Assembly: GCA_965224205.1 (NCBI GenBank)
Contig: CBDCYN010000013.1
Location: 152,804-216,803 of the forward strand
Direction: 5' to 3'
Length of the DNA: 64,000 bases
DNA from: CBDCYN01 sp965224205
GTDB lineage: Bacteria > Planctomycetota > Phycisphaerae > Phycisphaerales > Phycisphaeraceae
The position numbers were made by a program, and so were the translations under genes. Of this stretch, positions 12,062 to 21,536 are shown in pieces; the stretch's first letter is position 1; each line of letters begins with the position of its first letter. The notes below the pieces were generated by a model. It ran no database searches and was not told where the DNA came from. It was given only the letters and a program-made list of their open reading frames with translations.

Positions 12062-13231
12062 TAAACGGGTGGTTCGTTCGTGTCGAAGCTGGCCGCACGC
12101 GGCGGCGATATCCCTGCCGCGGCTGGCGCGGATATGGGTGTTGACCCCAGCGCGGCGCAGGATCGTTTGGAAATCGTGGACTGCTTGGCTACGGGGGCGA
12201 GAATATGGCAGACCCTTGACCTCGTTGTAGCGGATGAGATTGACGTTGCTGCGAAACTGCTTGGCGACCTGGGCCAGCTCGTGGGCGTGTTGCGGCTGAT
12301 CGTTGACCCCGTGCAGAAGGATATATTCGAGCGTGACCTCCCTGCCGGTGCGGTTAAAGTAGTACCGGCCGGCATCGATCAGCTGCGGGATCGTCACGTG
12401 GTGGGCCCAAGGGATCAGCCGGCGGCGCAGGTCGTCGTTGGGGGCGTGGAGGCTCAACGCCAATGTGACCGGCAGCTTTATTGCCGCTAAGCGACGGATC
12501 TGAGCCGGCAGCCCGACCGTGCTGATTGTGATGCGTCGAGCTGAGATCCCCATTCCCCAGTCGGCGGTGAGCGTCCGTACCGCGGCGGTCACTTCCTCGA
12601 GGTTCGCCAGCGGCTCACCCATGCCCATAAATACCACGTGGGTGACCCCCTTACGCCCCGCTGAGCCCGTCTTAAGGCTGTCGCCAGCGATCCGGCCCAG
12701 CCGCCAGACCTGTTCGACGATCTGGCCCCGTGTGAGGTTGGCCTCCAATCCCCCCAAGCCTGAAGCGCAGAAGTGGCAGCCGACCGGGCAGCCGACCTGG
12801 CTGGAGATGCAGGCGGTGGTTCTTGATGTCGGCTCACGGGCGATGCGGGTCACGGATTGAGCGGATCGCACCGGTCGATCATCCCTCGACGGGATCAGGA
12901 CGCACTCGGTTTGTTGGGGGCGATCGTCTAACACGCGCAAGAAGCGGACACGGTGGCTGTTTTCCCAGTTCATGAGCAGCTTCTGGGTTGCGTCGGTGGC
13001 GATCTGGTGCTCGAGGATGTCGCCGCTCGTGAACCGCACCAGGGAAGAAAGTGCCACGCGATCTGGCTTGGCCAGGTTGGTCATCTGATGCGGATCAGCG
13101 ACCCCGCGGCGATAGACCCAGTCAAAGACCTGTCCGACGCGATAGGCGGGCATCTGAGACGTTGCTAGAAGATCTTCGAGGCCATGTGGGTCAAGATCAA
13201 AAAAATGGGGCTTGTTAAGTTCCGTAGTCAT
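12029..13231 (-). CDS. rlmN: Dual-specificity 23S rRNA/tRNA adenine C2-methyltransferase RlmN, C-terminus altered by IS
   Basis: 400 codons. This radical-SAM enzyme methylates A2503 of 23S rRNA and A37 of some tRNAs. The cluster motif CPVGCHFC is at 148-155 (Cys 148, 152, 155) and the SAM-binding GMGEP follows (VFMGMGEPLANLEE). The methyl-carrying cysteine is in AACGQL (C379). The last native residue is Leu390. Codons from Tyr391 to the stop (YLPRVSLSDR) are read from the IS630-family element inserted at the TA at 12062-12063. RlmN normally has a short tail of about 10-20 residues after CGQL, so the insertion swapped that tail rather than removing the core. The enzyme is probably still active. 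No operon partner. Confidence 0.95.
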   Translation of the reverse strand: MTTELNKPHFFDLDPHGLEDLLATSQMPAYRVGQVFDWVYRRGVADPHQMTNLAKPDRVALSSLVRFTSGDILEHQIATDATQKLLMNWENSHRVRFLRVLDDRPQQTECVLIPSRDDRPVRSAQSVTRIAREPTSRTTACISSQVGCPVGCHFCASGLGGLEANLTRGQIVEQVWRLGRIAGDSLKTGSAGRKGVTHVVFMGMGEPLANLEEVTAAVRTLTADWGMGISARRITISTVGLPAQIRRLAAIKLPVTLALSLHAPNDDLRRRLIPWAHHVTIPQLIDAGRYYFNRTGREVTLEYILLHGVNDQPQHAHELAQVAKQFRSNVNLIRYNEVKGLPYSRPRSQAVHDFQTILRRAGVNTHIRASRGRDIAAACGQLRHERTTRLYLPRVSLSDR

Positions 13232-13730
13232 TTCGATCCGTCGGCTGCGATGGCCGCGTTGGGGGTTGATCGAGCGTATCCGATATCACGATGACCGGGG
13301 CGTGGTGTTTTCAAAAACCGCGTCGACGATGCCTTGGATTACGAAGGTTCCTCGGTTGCATAAAAAATAATGCGGCGTAAATCCTGTAACCCTTTGTCAA
13401 TTCTATACCCGCGTCCGGTAACACCGACTGAGGGCGACTTTATATGAATCCGGGTTGGTATCATGCGGTATTATTATCCGGGACCGGTATAGAAAATTTA
13501 TCCGAAGGATTGGCGTCACGATCAAAGCGCTTTTATCGTTATGTATAGTATAGAATGAATTAGCGTCTGATCCTGCCTCTTGAGCCGTAGGGCATTTTCC
13601 GTAGGCGCAAGTGCAGGTCGCGGAGGAGACTGCTTCTGCGCAATCAACCGGGGGTGCTGTATTGAAAGCCGGGATTGATATAGAATAGGTTAACGTCGCA
13701 TGAGAATCACTGTTATTGGGGCATGAATCT
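13232..13730. other. Intergenic region with partial family-1 repeat
   Basis: No gene supported. At 13465-13490 it shows only the right end of the family-1 repeat (GCGGTATTATTATCCGGGAC then CGGTAT). Probable promoters for rlmN (minus) and the lipoprotein gene (plus) are here but not recognisable by eye. Confidence 0.45.
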
Positions 13731-14420
13731 ATGACAACCGCCAAGGCGCACTTCGGTTTATTTTTCGTAGCGGTGGGGGGCTTGTTTATCTCAGCATGCA
13801 GCTCGGATATGCATGTATTTCACAGCAGCGTGGATCGTCCGACGACGATTACCCTTTATGACACCACGTCTGATAAACCTCTGTGGATAAAAAATATACC
13901 TGTTGGGTACAGCTTAGAGATGGATCTGAACCATCCTAATGATAGTGACATGAGCGCGGTGGATCCCCGGCCGGCGACGCAGATGGTGTGGCGTTTATTC
14001 ATCCCTGGCCAAGAGGACGAGCCGGTGGGGGACCCCTATCGATCGATGAGGACCGCTCGCCGCTCGTCGGCTTCACCGCAGCCGCAAGGCCGGGTGATGA
14101 TCGACGCGCCCGCTCCCATGGTGCGCACTCGGGTTAACCGGCCATCGGATAGCTCTGATGCATCGGCGCCTCGTTCGGTTTATTACCCCGGTCTGCAAGC
14201 TCAGGGGGTTGAAAACCTACCCGGGACGCCTGTGGTGATTAAAGTCAGTTACCGGCCCAGCCCGGAGTTCCCGCCTGGGTTCGGGCGAGAATCAGCGTCC
14301 ATCGACCATGACCAAGCCGTCCCGGCGGCATCTGAGCAGGATGCGGAGATCGGCCCGATCGAAAACGAGCCGTCGGACCCACCGTCCGCGGAGCCGATTC
14401 CGGTGCCCACCCTGGATTAG
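13731..14420 (+). CDS. Predicted lipoprotein of unknown function
   Basis: 229 aa from the ATG at 13731; a TTG at 13716 is also in frame. The N-terminus is a lipoprotein signal peptide: hydrophobic FGLFFVAVGGLF followed by the lipobox ISAC with Cys about 23. The middle (residues 30-90) contains a segment resembling planctomycete lipoproteins that normalise a value (TITLYDTTSDKPLWIKNIPVG), and the rest is Pro/Ser/Glu-rich and probably disordered. I do not recognise a catalytic domain. It stands alone. Membrane attachment is well supported, function is not. Confidence 0.75.
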   Translation: MTTAKAHFGLFFVAVGGLFISACSSDMHVFHSSVDRPTTITLYDTTSDKPLWIKNIPVGYSLEMDLNHPNDSDMSAVDPRPATQMVWRLFIPGQEDEPVGDPYRSMRTARRSSASPQPQGRVMIDAPAPMVRTRVNRPSDSSDASAPRSVYYPGLQAQGVENLPGTPVVIKVSYRPSPEFPPGFGRESASIDHDQAVPAASEQDAEIGPIENEPSDPPSAEPIPVPTLD

Positions 14421-14504
14421 AGCGTTGGTTGGTCCGTCCAATCGTCGCGTATTCTTGTGCTTCAGCTTGCTTCGCAACGCTAAGGATGCGCTAGGGGTGT
14501 ATTA

Positions 14505-14600
14505 ACCGTAAAGCTTTGGTAGTCCTGCGGCAGCCCGCAGCTAAGGATATCAGCGGGCCAGCCCCTTCTTACGCTTTCGGGACTATCAAAACTTTATGGT
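14505..14600 (+). repeat. Family-2 repeat copy 2 with terminal inverted repeats
   Basis: The core CCCGCAGCTAAGGATATCAG plus GGGCCAGCCCCTTCTTACGC is flanked by inverted 21-mers at 14505-14525 (ACCGTAAAGCTTTGGTAGTCC region) and 14580-14600, which match at 18 of 21 positions. The unit of 96 bp is thus a palindromic, MITE-like element. It fills most of the 333-base spacer between a lipoprotein gene and a convergent PEP-CTERM gene; a role as bidirectional terminator is possible. Confidence 0.6.
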
Positions 14601-14753
14601 CTTTATGGTTTTTCAAGCCAGTGATTTGGCCTAACAAGGTTCATCCAGCAAAAGGGTTAGGTTATTTTTCACGCGACAAGCGTTGAGGCGATGCCGTCTG
14701 TAAACCTACCTCGTCGGCGTCGCGTTGCCAGGGCGTACAGGCTTGGTTCCCCG

Positions 14754-15440
14754 TTAGCGCCGGTGGATCCTGATCCTTGTCGCCAGTAACATCCCCGCAC
14801 CCAGCAGGGCTGCGCTGGCCGGTTCCGGGACTGCGCCGGGTGAAAACTCGGTCAGCACTCGGATGTAATCCCCAGGAGTGCTGGCGGTGAAATCCACCTC
14901 GATGGTACGGCTATCTAAGATCGTTACGGCGTCCTGGTTGGCTTCGAGGCCGCGCAGATTGGGGTTGAGGTAGTTAACCCCTGTGTTGATCAAAAAATCG
15001 CTGTCCCCGAGGGTGTCATCGCGGAACAGTACACCATAGATGTCGGAATCGAACGTCACGGTGCCTACGACAGATTCTGCCAAGTCTGGATCGAAGAAGA
15101 TATAATGGCTGGCCACCGTGGAGTTGGCCGGGACCACGCCGGCGCCGTCGGGGCCCAGCAGGTCATCGACCATGATCTCCATAGTGACCAAGATGTTCTG
15201 CCCCTCGTCGAACGCGTAAAGGTTGTTGTCCTGGAACGTGTCGTTCCCGATCGAATTAGGGGTACCGAACGGATTATTCAGCGGCGGGGTGAGCTTCTGG
15301 AACATCCCGCCGTTAGCCAAAACACTGCCACCGGTAATCGCACCGCCGGTGACGGTCGCCCAAGACGCGGGTGACGGTCCCAACAGGGCCGCGATGAGCG
15401 TGAAAGTAAATGTTACAGTGAGCTTCTTCATTGTGTTCAT
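14754..15440 (-). CDS. PEP-CTERM sorting domain protein
   Basis: 228 aa from the ATG at 15440, chosen because GGAG lies 6 bases upstream; an ATG at 15443 is too close to it. A signal peptide (MNTMKKLTVTFTFTLIAALL, then SPASWA) precedes a domain with many Asp and Gly. The C-terminal sorting signal is complete: VPEP, a hydrophobic helix (SAALLGAGMLLA) and basic RIRIHRR. As for the two other PEP-CTERM proteins in the window, exosortase-dependent surface sorting is expected. Ligand or partner unknown. Confidence 0.85.
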   Translation of the reverse strand: MNTMKKLTVTFTFTLIAALLGPSPASWATVTGGAITGGSVLANGGMFQKLTPPLNNPFGTPNSIGNDTFQDNNLYAFDEGQNILVTMEIMVDDLLGPDGAGVVPANSTVASHYIFFDPDLAESVVGTVTFDSDIYGVLFRDDTLGDSDFLINTGVNYLNPNLRGLEANQDAVTILDSRTIEVDFTASTPGDYIRVLTEFSPGAVPEPASAALLGAGMLLATRIRIHRR

Positions 15441-15860
15441 CATCTGCTCCGGGTCCAATGACTGCAAAATTCCCACTCTAACCCCGTAACGGGCTGGAAT
15501 CTGTGAATGGTGGCCTCTCGATGCGATCAGCAACACTTATCTTATTTTCAGTGTCGTATCCCCGCACCGACCTCGTCATCTGCCACCGCACGCGGTAGTA
15601 GGCTGCGACACCCATCTTTAGAAATATTAGCTGCACTCGAACTCAAATCAACTTTTCTGATCGTGAAATCCTCCGGATGAAGACCACCACCGGTTGTGGA
15701 CAAACGCTTGGAACCAAATTTGCGTACACCACCGGTAGTCGCGACGATAGTGAAGTTGTTGAGCTGGGCTTAGGGTCCTGCACCGATAGTCCCGCCCGCG
15801 TCGACGGGTCAGAGGCGACAGTGCAAGGGGCATCCGAATCGAACCGTTTGAGGGCTGTGC
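15441..15860. other. Divergent intergenic region
   Basis: 420 bases between a minus-strand PEP-CTERM gene and the plus-strand cytochrome b gene. I see no gene, repeat copy or strong hairpin; promoters for both neighbours are expected. Confidence 0.4.
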
Positions 15861-17015
15861 ATGTTCACACTCGCTGCTAGTGGTCAACGCGGACAGGGCT
15901 ACATCACCAACCCGGGGATCGAATCGGCCAAGGAATGGGTCAACGCCCTGAGCGTGCCGGAGATCAGCCTGCCGATCTTCACGCTCGGGTTCGTGGCGAT
16001 GATGGTCTGGTACCGCAAGTGGACCAAACCCGCGATCGCGTTGCCGCTGGGGATCGTCTTCTGCGTGCTGTATTTCGGGGCGATGCTGATCGACTACGAC
16101 TATCTCGAGATCATCCGCAAGGCCGATAACGTGCCGATCACCATGATGCTATTGGGCACGGGGTTCTGCTTATGGGTCGCGTTCCGGCAGGCGGCGATCA
16201 ACGACGAAAACGTCGAGGCGGGTAAACCGCTGATCGGGGCCGATAAGGACGATAAGGTCCTCGTGTGGCCGGACCTGGTGTACACGGAGCTGATCTGCCT
16301 GGTGATCGGATCAGCCGTGCTGCTGCTGTGGTCGATCGCCTTGCCGGCACCGCTGGAAAGCCCCGCCAACCCCGCCGGCCCGCCCAACCCGTCGAAGGCG
16401 CCGTGGTACTTCCTGGGTCTCCAAGAGATGCTCGTGTACTTCGACCCGTGGATGGCGGGGGTGATCCTTCCCGGGCTGATCGTTACCGGGCTGATCGCGA
16501 TGCCCTATATGGACACGAACCCGAAGGGCAACGGGTACTACACGGTCAAGCACCGGCCGTTCGCGCTGGGGGTGTGGCTGTTCGGGTTCCTGATCCTATG
16601 GGTGGTCTTGATCGTGTTCGGCACGTTCCTGCGTGGGCCCAACTGGAACTTCTTCGGCCCGTTCGATTATTGGGACTCGCACCTACAGGTGCCGCTAACG
16701 AACGTGAACATGAGCGACTATTTCTGGAACGGCCAAGAGCTGCTGGGCTTTGGCCTCCACAAAGCGTTGCCGGATAACCCGTTCGTGCGCGAGCTGCCGG
16801 GGATCTTGTTCACGGTGGTTTGGATCTTCGTGCTGCCGGTGATCCTGGCCAAGACGGTGATGCGGCGGATGTTCGAGTCGATGGGGTCGATCCGGTTCTA
16901 CATCATGGCGTTCCACCTGGTGGTCATGGCGTTGCTGCCGGTGAAGATGGTCTTAAGATGGATCATGACGCTAAAGTACTTCGTGTACCTTCCGGAGTTC
17001 AATATGAACTTGTGA
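15861..17015 (+). CDS. Cytochrome b C-terminal (subunit IV-like) quinol oxidoreductase subunit
   Basis: 384 aa with about seven or eight membrane helices. The key block is NPSKAPWYFLGLQEMLVYF (PWYF at 181-184), corresponding to the PEWY quinol-site motif of the C-terminal half of cytochrome b (cytochrome b6f subunit IV-like); the Glu is replaced, as in several menaquinol-type complexes. GLIAMPYMDTNPKGNGYY is also typical. The haem-binding N-terminal half is absent, and no Rieske, cytochrome c or cytochrome b N-terminal gene lies nearby, so the gene is an orphan here. Start: GAGGG lies 7 bases before the ATG and an in-frame stop lies four codons upstream. It has an extra N-terminal region of about 130 residues with membrane helices. 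Confidence 0.8.
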   Translation: MFTLAASGQRGQGYITNPGIESAKEWVNALSVPEISLPIFTLGFVAMMVWYRKWTKPAIALPLGIVFCVLYFGAMLIDYDYLEIIRKADNVPITMMLLGTGFCLWVAFRQAAINDENVEAGKPLIGADKDDKVLVWPDLVYTELICLVIGSAVLLLWSIALPAPLESPANPAGPPNPSKAPWYFLGLQEMLVYFDPWMAGVILPGLIVTGLIAMPYMDTNPKGNGYYTVKHRPFALGVWLFGFLILWVVLIVFGTFLRGPNWNFFGPFDYWDSHLQVPLTNVNMSDYFWNGQELLGFGLHKALPDNPFVRELPGILFTVVWIFVLPVILAKTVMRRMFESMGSIRFYIMAFHLVVMALLPVKMVLRWIMTLKYFVYLPEFNMNL

Positions 17016-17077
17016 GGCGGGTCGTTTAGTAATCCATGGTTTAACGGTCCATGCTGCGGACCAGCGAGAGGAAAAAG

Positions 17078-17854
17078 ATGAAAAAAGATTCATTGATGAT
17101 CGGTGGGGTTGTTCTATTGGGCGCTATGGCTGCACCCACCTATGGTCAAGACATCGGGATCGATGTGGTCACGATGTATGCCTCGAACGGCGCGGAGTTC
17201 ATGGATGAGCAGCTAGAGATCGTGGACGCTGACGGCGACGTCGAAGAGCGGTCTACGCTTGGCTCCGTGAACGTCTTCACCGAGGTGACCAGCACGGGCC
17301 CGGCGTCCGCCACGGCGGCGGCTGAAGGGTCGATTGATTACGCGCCTTTGGCTGAGGATTTCATGATCCGGTTAGATGACTCGGTCCAGATCGATACACA
17401 GCAGGCTCAGCCACCGGTGAAAGGGTTTTCATTCAATGAAGTGGTGATCGATGTGATCTTCCACCTCGACGCGCCACATACATTTGACATCGAAGGGATG
17501 TACGAGGCTATCGCGACGTCGGGCGACGATACCCTTGTACACGCATTGATCAACATTGGGTTGTGGAATGCCGACACCTCTGAAAACTTGTTCGTTTTCA
17601 ATCTGGAGGCCGCTGCCGATGGCTCGGCGACGTCAATCCCGCTATCGGGTAGCGGGTTGTTGGATGCGGGGATCTACGAGCTGTCGATTTATCTTGAATC
17701 CTCAGCTTCAGTGGTTGGCTTCACCCCCGATTTTGCGTCGGCGTCACAGGTATTGGACATGACGATTGATATCGACATTATCCCAGAACCCGGTTCAGCG
17801 GCGGTACTGAGTGGCGTTCTAGGCATGATGGGCTTGATCAGACGGCGGGCTTGA
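17078..17854 (+). CDS. PEP-CTERM sorting domain protein
   Basis: 258 aa from the ATG at 17078 (GAGAGG 6 bases upstream); the frame is open to 17051. A signal peptide (MKKDSLMIGGVVLLGAMAA, then TYGQ) is followed by an acidic beta-rich region without recognised catalytic residues. The C-terminus has IPEPGSAAVLSG, a hydrophobic stretch and RRRA, a PEP-CTERM signal. It lies 62 bases after the cytochrome b gene on the same strand; co-transcription is possible but not implied by function. Confidence 0.8.
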   Translation: MKKDSLMIGGVVLLGAMAAPTYGQDIGIDVVTMYASNGAEFMDEQLEIVDADGDVEERSTLGSVNVFTEVTSTGPASATAAAEGSIDYAPLAEDFMIRLDDSVQIDTQQAQPPVKGFSFNEVVIDVIFHLDAPHTFDIEGMYEAIATSGDDTLVHALINIGLWNADTSENLFVFNLEAAADGSATSIPLSGSGLLDAGIYELSIYLESSASVVGFTPDFASASQVLDMTIDIDIIPEPGSAAVLSGVLGMMGLIRRRA

Positions 17855-18217
17855 GCGTTGGCTGAGTTCAACAACGCCTCGCGGCGATCTATGGACGCCG
17901 CTATACGCACCGCGTATAAGTCTATCGCGTCGGGCGTGACGAAAGCTATTGATACACGTGCTCTCGCGTGGTTAGGTAGCCGACCAAGATATAAACGGGT
18001 TTTGGACGGACGCGAACAAGGCAAGCTCGACGATCGATCCGGAACCCTGGGACGAAACATCTACGACATGCCGGCGGGCAGGGGCTGTGTTTCATGAAAG
18101 CCGATCAACCCGAAGGGTGATTGGGAGCGACGGGCCGATGACGGCCTGCTGTTTCTGGGAAAGTGTCGATCCCCCTGTCGCGTAGCAAAAAACACAACGC
18201 GGGATACACTGATCACG
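17855..18217. other. Intergenic region upstream of argH
   Basis: No gene supported. At 17902-17930 there is a short degraded piece of the family-1 repeat (TATACGCACCGCGTATAAG). The rest shows nothing clear. Confidence 0.4.
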
Positions 18218-19714
18218 ATGAGTCCCCGTGATGGAAACGCGCAATCCCGTTCCACCCCGGACAACGCGCCGCTGCGCAAGCCCTGGGAGCACGCCAAATC
18301 CGGTCAGGGCAGTGGGGCGGACCCGTTGGCGACACGTTTTGTCGAGTCCCTCAGCTACGACCGCCGGTTGTACAAGCACGACATCGCCGGTTCGCTGGCC
18401 CATGCGCGCATGCTCGCAGAGGTCGGGTTGATCACGGCTGATGAACTCGATCAGATCGAGAAGGGCCTTAACGAGATCCGAGCCGAGATCGAGGCTTCAT
18501 TGGAGAACCCCCACGGCCCGCCCTGGCCGGGGTGGGACCCTCAGCTTGAAGACGTGCACATGTGCATCGAAGCGGCGCTGATCCAAAAAACCGGCGACGC
18601 GGGTCGGAAGCTGCACACCGGGCGAAGCCGCAACGATCAGGTGATGGTCGACCTCCAGCTGTGGATCCAAGAATCGGTCCAGGTGTTGGATCAGCGTTTT
18701 GACAGCCTGTTCCGTGCTTTCGTCGCTTTAGCGAAGCGTGACGGGCAGATCGTCATGCCCGGGTATACGCATCTTCAGCGGGCCCAGCCGATCCTCGTCG
18801 GCGCCGAGCTGGTGGCGTGGATGACCGCGTTGGACCGGTCGCGGGGCCGGTTCGAAGCCCTGCGTCGCGTTAACCTCTATAACCCGTTGGGATCGGGCGC
18901 GATCGCGGGCAGCAGCCTGCCACTGGACCGCCAACACACCGCTGATGCCTTGGGCGTCGGCCCGCCTTCACCCAGCAGCATCGACGCGACCGCATCGCGA
19001 GACGCAGCGATCGACTTCGTGTACGCCTTAGCGATGACCGCGATGACCCTGTCGCGATGGGCTGAGCAATGGATCCTCTACGCTTCGACTGAATTCGGCT
19101 TCATCAGCCTCGATGAACGGTACACGACCGGGTCGTCAATGATGCCTCAGAAGGCCAACCCGGATATGCTCGAGCTGATCCGTGGCCGATGCGGCGGGGT
19201 TTACGGCCACCTCATCGCCCTGCTGACTCTCTGTAAAGGTTTAGCGATCGGCTATCACCGCGATCTCCAGGAAGATAAACGACATACGTTCGCGGCTTAC
19301 GACTGTGTGTTAGATTGTCTTGAGATTTCTGCACGGATTGTCGAGACAACTGGGTTTAACCAGGGTAAGATAGAGAGTGGATTGGATCAGGGATTCCTAG
19401 ACGCTACGAGCCTGGCCGAGTATTTCGTCGATCAAGGTGTCCCGTTCCGCACGGCTCATCAAGTCGTGGGTTCGTGTGTGGGGCGGTGTAAGACACGAGG
19501 TATGGATCGATTATCTCGATTAGAGCTTGAAGAGTTTCGACAATCGTGCGTGGAAAGTGGGATTGAGGCTGATTTTCTTAGCTCGCGGTTATACGATTAC
19601 TTAGGCCCACAAGGCGTGGTGCAACGCTATGCCACCTCGGGCAACGCGGGTCAAGCTGGTTTTGACCAGCAGCTAAGGATGTGGGAGCAAAGGCTCAATC
19701 CGGGGTCGCCTTAA
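18218..19714 (+). CDS. argH: Argininosuccinate lyase
   Basis: 498 aa; the family is about 460, the excess being an N-terminal tail of about 25 residues. It catalyses the last step of arginine synthesis, splitting argininosuccinate into arginine and fumarate in the cytoplasm. The fumarase/aspartase superfamily signature GSSMMPQKANPD is near residue 305 and contains the catalytic Ser loop; HTGRSRNDQV (substrate binding) and TTGF, DATSLAEYFV are typical of ArgH. No other arg gene is in the window. The downstream histidine kinase gene begins 27 bases later and may be co-transcribed. No clear ribosome-binding site before the ATG at 18218. Confidence 0.97.
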   Translation: MSPRDGNAQSRSTPDNAPLRKPWEHAKSGQGSGADPLATRFVESLSYDRRLYKHDIAGSLAHARMLAEVGLITADELDQIEKGLNEIRAEIEASLENPHGPPWPGWDPQLEDVHMCIEAALIQKTGDAGRKLHTGRSRNDQVMVDLQLWIQESVQVLDQRFDSLFRAFVALAKRDGQIVMPGYTHLQRAQPILVGAELVAWMTALDRSRGRFEALRRVNLYNPLGSGAIAGSSLPLDRQHTADALGVGPPSPSSIDATASRDAAIDFVYALAMTAMTLSRWAEQWILYASTEFGFISLDERYTTGSSMMPQKANPDMLELIRGRCGGVYGHLIALLTLCKGLAIGYHRDLQEDKRHTFAAYDCVLDCLEISARIVETTGFNQGKIESGLDQGFLDATSLAEYFVDQGVPFRTAHQVVGSCVGRCKTRGMDRLSRLELEEFRQSCVESGIEADFLSSRLYDYLGPQGVVQRYATSGNAGQAGFDQQLRMWEQRLNPGSP

Positions 19715-19741
19715 CAAGATTGCCCCGCCACGCCCCCAAGG

Positions 19742-21496
19742 ATGTGGGCTGACCCGTTGGGGGAGCTGCCGCCTCACGATGATTGCCCCGGCGGCCCGAA
19801 TGGAGAGCTAGATGTGCTGATTCTTACCGTGCTCCAAGGCCCGGACAAGGGCAAACGTTTTGAACTACCCGATCATGAGCCGCAACAGATCGGCCGGTCT
19901 AGCGAGGCCCTGCCCCTGCTCGACCAGACGATCTCGCGTCGCCACGCCGAGCTGACCCCCGACGACGGCAAGTGGTACATCCGGGACCTTGAAAGCTCCA
20001 ACGGGACGTTCGTGAACGGGCTGCGCGTCACCAAACCACGGATACTCCAGCCCGGCGATCAGATCCGCACCGGCTCGACCCTCATCGCCTACGGGCACGT
20101 CCCGATCCCGCTACGCAAGCGCGGCGTGCGTGTCGGTCGCGAGGACGAGATCGACGCCCATATCGAAGCCGCGGTCATCAGCAACGATGACTCGATGATC
20201 CTCGCCGTCCCCGAGCCCAGCGAGGCCGCGATGGTCCAGCTGAGGGTGATCTACGAGCTGACCCAGCTCATCGGCTCGATCGACGACCGACAGATCCTCC
20301 TCGAGCGGGTCATGGACGTTGTCTTCGAATACTTCAAGCCCGACCGCGGGTTTATCCTGCTCCAGGAAACCCCCCAGGACCGCCCAGAACCGGTGGTGAT
20401 CCGCCACTCCAACGCCCCGGTCGGCAAGAAGCGCAGCTGGATTACCGTTAGCCGCACCATCGTCCGTCACGTCATGGAGCACGGTCAGGGGATCCTCTCG
20501 AGCAACGCCATGACCGACAAACGGTTCGCCGGCGGCGACAGCGTCAAGCAGCTGGGGATCCGCTCGGCGATGTGCGTGCCGATCAAGTTCAAAGACCGCT
20601 TGTTTGGCGTAATCCACGTGGACTCGAAGGTCGCCAACTACACGTACACCGAGGACCAGCTGCGGCTGCTGACCGCGATCGGGGTCCAGACCGGCCTGGC
20701 ATTGGCCAACGCCGACCACTACGCCGAGCGGATCCAGCACGAGAAACTGGCGGCGATCGGGCAGACCGTCGCGTCGCTGTCGCACTCGATTAAGAACATC
20801 CTCCAGGGCCTGCGCGGCGGCGCGGACGTGGTCGAGCTAGGGCTACGCAAGCAGAACCTCAAGGTCATCGCCAGCGGCTGGGAGATCGCCACGCGCAACC
20901 TCGAGAGAATCTTCGGGCTGACCATGAACATGCTTACGTATTCGAAGCAGCGCAGCCCGGAGCTGGAGCGTGTGAGCGTCCCGAAGCTGCTCGACGAGAT
21001 CGTTTCCCTCGTCGAGCACCAGTACGACGCCAAGAACGTGGCCCTGCTGGTCGATGTCGACCGCGACATGCCGATGGTCCCGCTCGATCCTGCGGGGATC
21101 CACCAGGCGGTATTGAACTTGCTCAACAACGCCCTCGACGCGGTCGAGCCCGAGTCCGGCGTGGTCACGCTACGCTGCGAATTCGAAGACGAGTCACGGC
21201 TGATGCGGATCGTCATCAGCGACAATGGGGTGGGGATCTCCGCCGAGTCGACCAAGCGGCTGTTCCAGCCGTTCCACTCCACCAAGGGCCTACGCGGTAC
21301 CGGCCTGGGGTTGGTCGTCACGAAGAAGGTGGTCGAGGAACACGGCGGGTGGATCACCGTCGATACCGCGCCGCAGAAAGGGGCTTCGTTCACGCTATCC
21401 CTGCCGCTGCCCAAGCCCCAGGCCGAGACCCGTCCGATCCAGCTGCCCGAAGCCGACAACGCCGCGGCCAACCCCTCTTACGGCGAGATGAGTTAA
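19742..21496 (+). CDS. FHA-GAF sensor histidine kinase
   Basis: 584 aa, cytoplasmic (no membrane helix). An FHA phosphothreonine-binding domain (about 25-120: IGRSSEALPLLDQTISRRHA, SSNGTFVNG) is followed by a GAF-type sensory domain (about 165-325) and a kinase core. The phosphoacceptor is H348 in SLSHSIKNIL; the N box is HQAVLNLLNNALDAV, then DNGVGIS and the G2 box GTGLGLVV. A helical stretch links GAF and kinase. FHA-GAF-kinase fusions are frequent in planctomycetes. No response regulator gene is adjacent, so the target is unknown. The ATG at 19742 has a poor ribosome-binding site; a start nearer to the FHA domain is possible. Confidence 0.88.
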   Translation: MWADPLGELPPHDDCPGGPNGELDVLILTVLQGPDKGKRFELPDHEPQQIGRSSEALPLLDQTISRRHAELTPDDGKWYIRDLESSNGTFVNGLRVTKPRILQPGDQIRTGSTLIAYGHVPIPLRKRGVRVGREDEIDAHIEAAVISNDDSMILAVPEPSEAAMVQLRVIYELTQLIGSIDDRQILLERVMDVVFEYFKPDRGFILLQETPQDRPEPVVIRHSNAPVGKKRSWITVSRTIVRHVMEHGQGILSSNAMTDKRFAGGDSVKQLGIRSAMCVPIKFKDRLFGVIHVDSKVANYTYTEDQLRLLTAIGVQTGLALANADHYAERIQHEKLAAIGQTVASLSHSIKNILQGLRGGADVVELGLRKQNLKVIASGWEIATRNLERIFGLTMNMLTYSKQRSPELERVSVPKLLDEIVSLVEHQYDAKNVALLVDVDRDMPMVPLDPAGIHQAVLNLLNNALDAVEPESGVVTLRCEFEDESRLMRIVISDNGVGISAESTKRLFQPFHSTKGLRGTGLGLVVTKKVVEEHGGWITVDTAPQKGASFTLSLPLPKPQAETRPIQLPEADNAAANPSYGEMS

Positions 21497-21536
21497 GGCC
21501 TCATCTGTTGCAGTAATCCGGTATAGTCGTGATACC

